Positions 55,253 through 64,000 of a DNA stretch of 64,000 nucleotides are shown in pieces. The stretch comes from Trichoplax adhaerens (taxonomy: Eukaryota > Placozoa > Uniplacotomia > Trichoplacea > Trichoplacidae): positions 1,202,715 to 1,266,714 of the forward strand of contig NW_002060947.1 of the NCBI RefSeq assembly GCF_000150275.1. Reading direction: 5' to 3'. The notes below the pieces were generated by a model that did not search any database, was not told the origin of the DNA, and was given only the letters and a program-made list of their open reading frames with translations. Each line of letters begins with the position of its first letter. Position 1 is the first letter of the stretch. A program made the position numbers and the translations under genes.

Positions 55253-58200
55253 CTATTCAATAATTAAATAATTATAACTTACCGTAAAGAAATTTTTATA
55301 TATTATTTCCAATAAGAGAAAAACGTAACCAAACGATAAACCAAGAAATAACGTCATAAAAATACCAGCTAAAAAATGTAATCCAATACCGCTATTATTG
55401 CCTGCTACTGCACCGTTATTATCACATTGGCTTCGATCAGTCCACCATTTTTTACGCAAATAATCCATATATCCACGATCTTGTAATGTTAAAATAGCCA
55501 AACTAAAATTTTTCACATATGGTGAACCTTTCTGTAATCCGATACCAAGTGGGCTATGACCAAATGGCTTACCAATAGTCAGTAAATTACATGGACGACG
55601 TAAAACATAATAATCAGCTGTAGCTTTATCAATTAGAAATGCGAACGATCCATTGCGAGTTCGTTTAATACCAGCTTGCAAAGTCGGCATTAGGCCATTA
55701 CTCTCTTGTATTTTCTTCCATATTATTTTATCGACCGGACGACGCGATGAATTAAAATGGTAAGAAGTTTGTCCACCGCGGATAGCACCAGCAGCATAAC
55801 TTGAATTAGATAATTCAGTTAAACTGTGGATAATAGGTTTCATTGGCGTAACCGATAAAAATGCAGTTAATTTAGCAGTATAAGTTTGAGTAATTATTAA
55901 TACAAAAAACCACCATGAACCACCTAATATGCGGCTCGATAAGCCTCGAGGGGTTGTCTCGGAGCCTTGTTGTAATAAAGAGCTATAAGTAAACCACATG
56001 CTGTTATAAAATGTTTGATCTTGTCCAGCTTCACGAACGTCTTCATTTTTGCCCCAACTGTATGGACTTAAGCGATTATACCAACCAAGCAGTAGGCTCA
56101 CTAATACCGACGATATAACTAGTGCTATCCAAACTTCGGTTTTAAATGGGAAGAAAAACTGGAATAGATCAGGTTCACGCTGGCCAGGATTGCTAATAAG
56201 AGCAGTTGAATGAGAGTATAAAAAAGGAACTGTAAAATCAGCCACAGTTTCTCGGATAAGGCTAATTGTCAAGTCAGCTAGGGCAACATCTGCTTTCTGA
56301 TAAAATAATAACGAAAACATGTAGATATAACTTCTTCCTTACGAACAACAATTGAATGTAATATCAGCGTTAATATAATTTTTATCATTATAAGTAAAGA
56401 AATTGTAACTCAATAATATTGTTTTTAATGGAACTTATTGAAGGTAATGATAAATTGATTTACTATCATTAATGTTCTATTAGTTGGGAACGATATATGC
56501 TACGTTACAGAATTACGACTAAATTCAATATATTCTACTGGTAAAGAAATAATAACTCAATAATATTATCTTTAATTAGATGTATTGGCGGTAATGATGT
56601 ATTAATGCACCATAATGAATATTATTCTAGTTGGAAACGATACATCGTAAATTATATTAATATTTCTAAATTCACTATATATAGTCTGCGCCGCTTCAAG
56701 GATTGATGAAAGGCAAGCCATCATCGAATTTGGGATATTTTTTCGATAGGAGAATTGTTTAAGAGTTTGGTATTAAATATTCTTGCTATCATACCATAAA
56801 TCATAGCATCATTAACTACTAAGACTGTATACCGCATTAGATATACGCAATTATCGTAAAGGTATTAATAATTAATCATATGTTTTTCCTAATATTAGCA
56901 AAAATTGAGAAATAGACCCTGTCTTTACTCTTACCATAACTAGATTAGAGTGATCATGTGTAAAACTGAATCCGTACATGCATGGAATTGATAAAGATCA
57001 CAACTAGAATGCAATAATGATTTACCTGTTCAACAAGCTGCCCGATTAAACCAGACCAGGAGCCATTATCATATCTAGCACCATATTGATGATCTTCGAC
57101 AAGGTATAGTTCATAGTCTAGACCTAGCATTTCCTTTATTGCATCCATAATATCAATACAGAATCCTTCATAACTTTGACTGCCAGTAATTGGATCATAA
57201 TCCTTGGTAAATACGAATGGCCTAGCCTACATTCAAACGTAGGTTTAATATTTTCGTTAGTTAGAATCGATATCGAGAGAAAAATACAAATGGAAAGAAA
57301 TTCAATTCGCAGCTTCAACTATTTCACAATAAAGTAGCTATACCAGCAACCAACCGCTTTACAATTTGCAATCCGTAATAAGTAAATAAATACTAACTAT
57401 TGTGATAGAATACGACTAAATTATAAGGCTAGAAATATTTTTAATACTTACTATTATTGTCACCACTTTTAAGACTCTACGTGGAACATTAGACGTCCAA
57501 ATCGCTTGATGTGAACCTGAGTAACGCGTTGCAATCTAATTTAAATATATCATAGAAATTAAAACCACGTTAAATGTATATTTCAAACATAATTTGATAA
57601 AAATGATTAAATTGACAAATCTGCAAATAAAGAGTATGAGTAATATGATTGTAAACTTACCACTGCAGGATTAGTCATAATTGATTCAGCGGTTGCATTA
57701 ATAATTTCTACGGTATAACCACGCCTAACCTTATTAGCATCATATTCTATTATCCCAGTTAAACCACGAATGTGAATCTATAGAATTCATTTTAGATGAG
57801 CCAAAACTTATTATATTACCATAGCATATAAAACATTAAAATATTTAGAAAGGTTTACAAGAGGTACGCTGAGATTTCAATTGGGTTACTTAAATAGATT
57901 AGCAGAGCTAAATAGCATCCGCTATCAAAATTTTACTACGATTTGCTATTATATTATTACGTACATTTTGGATTCTTTGTATAAATTCGTTAGTAGGATA
58001 TCGTTTATTATCGTTGCAATTAGGTAATAATTTTGGACTATTTAAGGAAAAGACAGAATGATGGGTATCATAGATATCTTCTATAACTTTCGATAAAACT
58101 TCTACCGAATCAAATGCGAGCTTGGCGCTAATCTAATTATAAAATAATAGAAGTTAGAATCACTCTAAAATTAAATTCTTAGCTAGTTTCGTTCAATATT

Positions 58201-61200
58201 AGTTATCACACAATAGATTTTTCCCGCCATTTAAAAGAAGATGTAGATAAAGGAATTAATGATCTATAATGTTGTTACTCGAAGGATGGAGCGATTTTCT
58301 GATCGAATTGGGTTTCGTTCTTTGTATTTTTTTAAAATATGCCTTTCGATTCTTTTTGCATCACGCATAAAAACGGGTTGAAATCGCAATGTAGTAATTG
58401 TAGCTTCTCCAAATGATCCTACTATATCGTCATAAATCGACGGTAAATCCTAGCATAGTAAAATATATGATTTTTTACATAAGATTAGATCTGAATAAAA
58501 AGCATTCCTAATGAAATTAATTTCATTGTGCTAGTAAGTTAATATACAAGCTAAACTTACTTGTAACTAATTTACTTACCACTGTCGACAGAATCCATTT
58601 GTATTTGGAATCATTTAACATATTGAATTCATATGCCTACCAAATATTAAGTGTTTAAATATTGATCACTTTCAAGAGTAACTTCAAAGATGCTACGCAA
58701 GAATTTACGACAATTACATGCAAAATTTTTGCCATAACAACAGATATTTACTGAGTTGGTTTATATGTTATCTATTAGCTAAAAGAACGAAAAGAATATT
58801 TATAAATTTCTACTCTCGGATATTAATTAAACAACTGTTGATATCTCGTATTGAACTTGCAATGAAGATATCATAATATAATCTATCTTGAATCAGACGT
58901 GATGGAAAATATCTCAAAAAGCGTAAATGCAATGAGCTATAAAGGTTGAAACAAGAAGTGACCTATAATGTAAATCTATCGTGTGGTATTCATAATAATA
59001 TTATAATTTTAAATGATTTTATTTGTCCTCTTTATAGAACGGGTACCCAATATTAGTAGCAATATTCATTTTTAACGTGTAGCTTGCAAAGTAAAGGCTG
59101 CTGATTTGTTTTCACGTAGACCACAATTCATCTTTTTGATATCCTTAATTGTATATTACTTTACTCTGTCATGTCTGAGCAAAAATATGCTGCATTTCGT
59201 ATCTATTCAGTCTATTTATATGCTATTTGATGCTAGCTACTGTAAAGAAATTAAAAAAAATTCACCAACTATGATAATTATAATTCGATTGAAGTTTGCA
59301 CCTGTTGAAGGATAACCACGACATTTGTTTCATCACAGTTAATCATAAATTTTGTTATATTTCTTTTTAGCGAAGACGTTAATATATTTTTGGCCAGTAT
59401 TCGCTTTTCAGCTTTTGTTGTAGCCAAAAATTCATGAGCTGTATAATGCCACGTATTGACCATTGGATCGTTGACTAATCTTTCAATCCTTAAAGCACCT
59501 ATTTAAAGGGATTTATTGAAGCAGATTCAAGTACGCTTTTAAATTTTATTATTGATGCAAGAAAGCAGTTCAGGTTATTAGAAGCGCTAGAAATAAAATT
59601 CTGATGAAAAGGTGATCTTCTGTCTATTTCAAATCAACTGTAGCTCTTAAGTTGGCATTTGCAAATTGTTTAAACAAATTTAGCGCAGCTTTATTCCATA
59701 AATCATTAATACCATCGAATAAAATGTCGAAATGATGCCAACTAAACTGCTTAACGATATCTACGGCAATTGTATCCAGCATGTGTTCTGAAGGGGCCAT
59801 ATAGAAGGTGGTATCGTCTGTGTGGATTTCTTTGTCATCAATGCTAAAGCGTGGAATATTCAATGAGCTAGCTAACAAGGCAATTATCGATGTTGCTACT
59901 CCATCCTTTACTAGTGGGCCAAATAATGCAACAGCTCCATTTGCAACTTGATCACAAACTAAAAGTAAATATAAAATCATGCCTATTAGTAGCGAACTAC
60001 AATAACATGGATTTTACATTTTGCGAGTTAGCGGCAATGAATATAATGAAATTGATAAAATACTAGCAATAGTGTAATAGCTAATTTATGGTAATCTGAA
60101 AAAAAACTAAGCAATGGCTTATGGTAATAAAATCATGTATTTCTAGTCTTATTATAACAGTTCAAACAGAATATACGACTCCTAATACCTCCAAAATTGA
60201 AAATATTGAGTTTGTAAATCAATATGCGTACTAATATAACTTTCTGATTGAAATAATTTAATCTTGACTGATTAAGTAAAAGTCATTATTAAGACCAAAT
60301 AATTTCTATACAAAGACCTCTAAAGATTATTAAATACGTAAAAACTATTTCGTAAAATAAGTCATATCTATACTTACTACCAGTGATTCACAGTTGTCAT
60401 TAATCTTAATTAATTGGATTGCTAACTAAAACTATGGCCACTGTAAGGTTGATAGCAACCTATTCCATTTAGATAGATACTACTTAGACCAATAGGCATG
60501 ATAGATGTAGTAACTGTTCTGAATATTATCTAATAATATAGAATGAATGCAACCATAGGTTATAACGATTCACCAATAGCAACTAAATGAGCTGTAATTC
60601 ATTCACTATTCAATGTAGCACCTATCGCACGAATGATAATTTAATTTTATCAAATTAAATTGACAGTATTCAGCTTTTTGCGATCAGTATATCACGCCTT
60701 GATCAGAGACGTTTGGAGCTAGGCCATAACAATGGTTATAATTATGATTTTAATTTCTAAATTTCATATTTGCATAATATTTGCTCCGGAAATTATTAAA
60801 AGTAAATTAAATTTAGACTATTGGTAATGATTTGTAACTGGCAATTAAATGAGCTACTCTGTAGTTCTCATTTAATATAGTAGCTACAGCATGAATGATA
60901 ATTTAATTTCATCAAATTAAATTGAAATAATTTTGCATTTCAAAATCGGTACATTATGCAAGATCAGAGATGTCTGGTTTAGAAGTACAACTTTGTAGAT
61001 GTATTCCAGGAGCTAGGGCATAACAATCGTAATGGCTATAATGTTAATTATTAAATTTGAGATATTTTGCTAATATCGATCTTCATACTGATTTAAGATG
61101 ACGAAAAAAGCAAATTCAAATATAACAATATTAAGGATTTGCAATTAAATTGAATCAAGATCTACCTGGATTTTGGACGTTAAGAAACTGACTTCGATCC

Positions 61201-61602
61201 ACAATATTCAATATTGCGCTCAAATTTAATTGATATAATTGAAATAGCCTTTCATGAAAATAGTCGATGCCATACTCGAACGCAACTTGTTCTTGTGTTA
61301 CCTTATGGTTGGTTGTAGTTAAGCCCCCTATTAACATCCGAATTGAAATAAACAAGAAGGCGAAAGATTAATGAAGAATAAATCATATTATATACGAAAA
61401 TTAGTTCACTGTATGTACATTTTGTAGACCATTTCAATGTCAAAAAACTAAAAATGACAATATTTTATAATGATTGCAAATCTATACCGGCAGTAATGGT
61501 CCTATCATCAGCTTGGCAGAAATGATTGCTTTCATTGATAGATAGTAATAGTAATATTCCAAGCGTTAACAAGATCCAATATTTGCTGTATAAGTACTTC
61601 AT
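55253..61602 (-). CDS. ionotropic glutamate receptor subunit
   Basis: Ligand-gated cation channel of the plasma membrane. Exons in transcript order: 61488-61602 (signal peptide LLTLGILLLLSI), 61166-61327, 59639-59958, 59302-59498, 58580-58636, 58279-58449, 57965-58132, 57661-57777, 57452-57535, 57026-57226, 55253-56296. About 878 residues. Amino-terminal domain: NGAVALFGPL and KLAFDSVEVLS. S1: ARPFVF, YEGFCIDIMD, NGSWSGLIG, and LADLTISLIRETVADFTVPF with the ligand-carboxylate arginine (about R545). Then M1, the pore loop FTYSSLLQQG with Gln at the Q/R site, M3 TYTAKLTAFLSV (usual SYTANLAAF), S2 with GGQTSYHF and FAFLIDKATADYY (Asp at the amino-group-binding position), and M4 SGIGLHFLAGIFMTLFLG. 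Exons 3 and 4 do not join in phase with any GT-AG pair I can find, so a feature is missing or broken there. The ORF may end at 55253 or splice at 55283 to an unseen tail exon. Confidence 0.92.
56394..56687. repeat. two-copy tandem duplication, unit about 147 bp, in a glutamate-receptor intron
   Basis: GTAAAGAAAT followed by AACTCAATAATATT occurs at 56394 and 56541. Each copy continues through GGTAATGATRWATTRAT, TCTAGTTGG-like and GAAACGATACAT-like segments. It lies between the S1 exon and the large channel exon. Confidence 0.8.
60579..61060. repeat. two-copy tandem duplication, unit 262 bp, in a glutamate-receptor intron
   Basis: GCAACTAAATGAGCT at 60579 pairs with GCAATTAAATGAGCT at 60841, and GAATGATAATTTAATTT at 60631 pairs with 60893. 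GATCAGAGAYGTYTGG and GCATAACAATSGT segments also repeat. It lies between exons 2 and 3 (59959-61165), an intron with no other recognisable content. Confidence 0.8.
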
Positions 61603-64000
61603 CTTTCCCGATTGCTAAGTTTTGCTGATCAAATTAAGAATTGTAGAATTATTGTAGCCACGAAGAGGTTCGTTGACGTTGCAAGGTATCACATTGAGCC
61701 AAGAATCTCACATAGCAAAGGGAAGAATGCTAAGCTATTAAAATATTAAAATAGGCAATAGACCTAAAATAATTAAATTCTTCAAGTAATGATGCAATAA
61801 TAATTAACCAGTAGTCTCCTGTAGCTTCTCGATTATTTTCTTAATATATAGTGATAGGCCGAAAAGTAACAGAAAAGAAAAAGAATTTATATGAATATCT
61901 AATATAATCAATAAAAATTCAGTAAGGGCAATATGAGACGTCGTATCTAATTAAAAATGAAGTGATAGTAATTTTATTTTTAATCAGCAAATAGAACTTC
62001 TTATACCAGAATAGATGATTGAGGACGTAGAACTAAAAAGATCTTGAATGCTATACTCTAGCGTGGAATAAAGGAATTCAAAAGTAGGGATGATACAAAG
62101 TTTTTTAGTATTGGAAAAGATCTGGGTTTGCTTTAAGGAAGTAAGTCAACCTTATGATGAAAAGAAATTAAATCAAGATTTGCAGTACATTATTTCTAAA
62201 ATATTAACTGGACACTTTCATTAATTAGAAGTGAGCGTGAAGTCGGTACTTCGTCGATATTAATGGATATTAAGTGCAAAAATCTGATCTAAAATAATTC
62301 TAATATCATAACCATTTCCATTACTTACCTCTTACTGTTATGTAAGCTTATCAAATGAAGGCAAGAAACAGGTTAACAGATGGAACTAACTATCTGATAT
62401 CTGGTACAACTTGATCATGACTTAGCATACGATCAATTATTATGAATAATATTCATTTCATAATTATAATGGAATATTACAAATAAAGAAAACGTCTGTT
62501 CACTTGAATTAGGTCATCGTTTGCCTAATCCATATGTTGAATATTGATATAGAATCTATTAATTTATTGATAGTACACTTACAAGTAAATAATCAAAAGA
62601 GCGTTACCAATGCAAGGGTGAATTACATAAAATTTCTATTTAAATGATCGCATGCTGCATAAATGATATACTATTGTAGCAGTCTTAAATTTTTAGTCTA
62701 AACCTTGAAAATATTGCCTAATGTTCGCGTATAATTTACTTGTTTACACTTTCACAAGCAGATGCGGTAACCATCAAAAATTTGCAGTATAAGTCACACT
62801 AAAATTCTTGTTCTTATATCTGTACTCTAACAATAAACAGAAATGGAATGTTTTGCCATGGACTGCTACTACACGGTGTATTTTTGATGGAAGCGATTCG
62901 CTTGGTAATCTTCCACAAATAAAATATTCTGTACATTACTACGAACGTCTGGACAGGCAAGTATTATTCAACTACTACTACAATATGTATTCGTATAATA
63001 GTTACTATATGCAACCATCAAAAATTAGCAATATAAGTCACACTAAAGTTCTTGTTCTTATATTTGTATTCTAAAACTTGACAAAAATGGAATGTCTTGT
63101 CATGGACTATAACCGGTACTACAGTATATGGTCTTATGTGCGTTTATGGGAGCAATTGATTACACAATCCTTCATAAATCACATATTTTGCATATTATTG
63201 CGAACTCATGGACGAATAAGTATTTTTTAACTACTAGTATATGCTCGTACAGTATAGCAGTTACAATAAGCGGGATACATTTATGGGTCGACTGAGATAA
63301 CTTAAATTACTTGATTAGGCTGTTGCATATATCTATATGTCTATTAGTGGTCTAATAATTTATATTAATTTCTGCTGTAACTATTTCAAATACAGTGAAA
63401 GTCTATATTTAATTGTGAGTCAAGACTTTAATAACGAAAGTATTCAGATGCAATGGATTACAGAAATGGTAACGTAGCTTATAACCTTAATCGGTTACAA
63501 TGGCAATCATACATTCTCATTGACTTATTTGACTACCGGAATTTAAGACCTTGTAGTCAAAATATTTAATTTTATCCTAAATATGCAGTCACTTCAATAA
63601 TACAGAAATTTAATCAGCGCTGTAAAATTATGTTTGCGCAACTGAACTAATGATATTCCTGGCAACTGAAAAGAATATGAATTTTAAAGTATTACCATGC
63701 CATAATAATTACTCTATTCGTTTAACTTTCTTCACTAATTCCACTGCTACAAGATTTATAGCAAGAACCGATATTATTAGAAGGAGCTACTTTTTTTTCT
63801 AGGCAATATCTCAACAGATTCAACTTTTAAAATTAAATGCAGAAAAGCAATAAACTAGCTAAAGACTCCACATTTAAATGGTTAATTTTAATGAATTTGA
63901 TAATCTTGTCTCGTAATATGTATGTGAATAATATATTTCTTACTATATTTTACAATTAATTAAATCCCTTCCAGAGATTAAAAAATGCGGTATCACTATA
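61603..64000. other. 5' flank of the glutamate receptor, AT-rich, no gene seen
   Basis: 2.4 kb containing the presumed promoter of the receptor and a two-copy tandem duplication at 62769-63256. The 88-codon open frame at 62808-63074 lies inside that repeat and is not a gene. Nothing else was recognised up to the window edge. Confidence 0.55.
62769..63256. repeat. two-copy tandem duplication, unit 244 bp
   Basis: AACCATCAAAAATTWGCA at 62769 and 63013. Both copies share ATAAGTCACACTAAARTTCT, TGTTCTTATATYTGTAYTCT and GAATGTYTTGYCATGGACT, and both end in a GACRRGYAAGTATT-like segment. The second copy has lost coding continuity of the frame open in the first. Confidence 0.85.

Noticed and set aside
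59499-59638. A phase-0 open stretch (NFISSASNNLNCFLAS) as the missing exon of the glutamate receptor
   Set aside because: It has possible splice sites but ends in phase 0, so it does not repair the join to exon 4, and it does not resemble the receptor family at that position.
62808-63074. 88-codon plus-strand open frame
   Set aside because: It lies inside the first copy of a 244-bp tandem duplication, and the second copy does not keep the frame.

Overview
This is animal nuclear DNA: AT-rich, intron-dense and carrying eleven protein-coding genes. Their exons are split by short GT-AG introns, mostly 50-900 bp. The gene content (ciliary IFT88, a U1-type zinc-finger/WW splicing factor, WDCP, FAM162, RECQL5, importin alpha, an ionotropic glutamate receptor) is metazoan. 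The AT richness, the many conserved short introns and the divergent glutamate receptor would suit an early-branching animal such as a placozoan (Trichoplax/Hoilungia type), but that assignment is an inference. The gene models were built by hand by joining exons across splice sites. For nine genes the summed exon lengths divide by three and the products have family-typical lengths.

Layout: (1) 118-1724 +, the 3' part of an acyl-CoA synthetase/4-coumarate-CoA ligase-like gene. (2) 4908-7806 +, WBP4/FBP21. (3) 11156-18090 -, complete IFT88 in 23 exons, with a near-consensus RFX X-box about 200 bp upstream. (4-6) 21401-31737 +, three tandem ten-exon short-chain dehydrogenase genes. (7) 32158-36156 -, WDCP in 14 exons. 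(8) 37628-39452 +, FAM162. (9) 40233-45356 -, RECQL5 in 20 exons. (10) 47334-52309 +, importin alpha in 12 exons. (11) 55253-61602 -, an ionotropic glutamate receptor in at least 11 exons. From WBP4 onward, blocks on the two strands alternate, giving divergent (head-to-head) and convergent (tail-to-tail) pairs. WDCP/FAM162, RECQL5/KPNA and IFT88/SDR-A face away from each other; FAM162/RECQL5, SDR-C/WDCP, WBP4/IFT88 and KPNA/iGluR converge.

The non-coding DNA has two notable habits. One is imperfect local tandem duplication of 100-400 bp units, seen independently at seven or more places. The other is clusters of the pentanucleotide ACAGT and its complement ACTGT, arranged as overlapping palindromes, around IFT88's 5' side and the RECQL5/importin-alpha divergent promoter and importin-alpha intron 1. 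No tRNA, rRNA, CRISPR array or recognisable intact transposon was seen. The genes do not form one pathway. They cover cilium assembly, pre-mRNA splicing, DNA repair, nuclear import, mitochondrial stress, lipid/ketone metabolism and neurotransmitter-type sensing.
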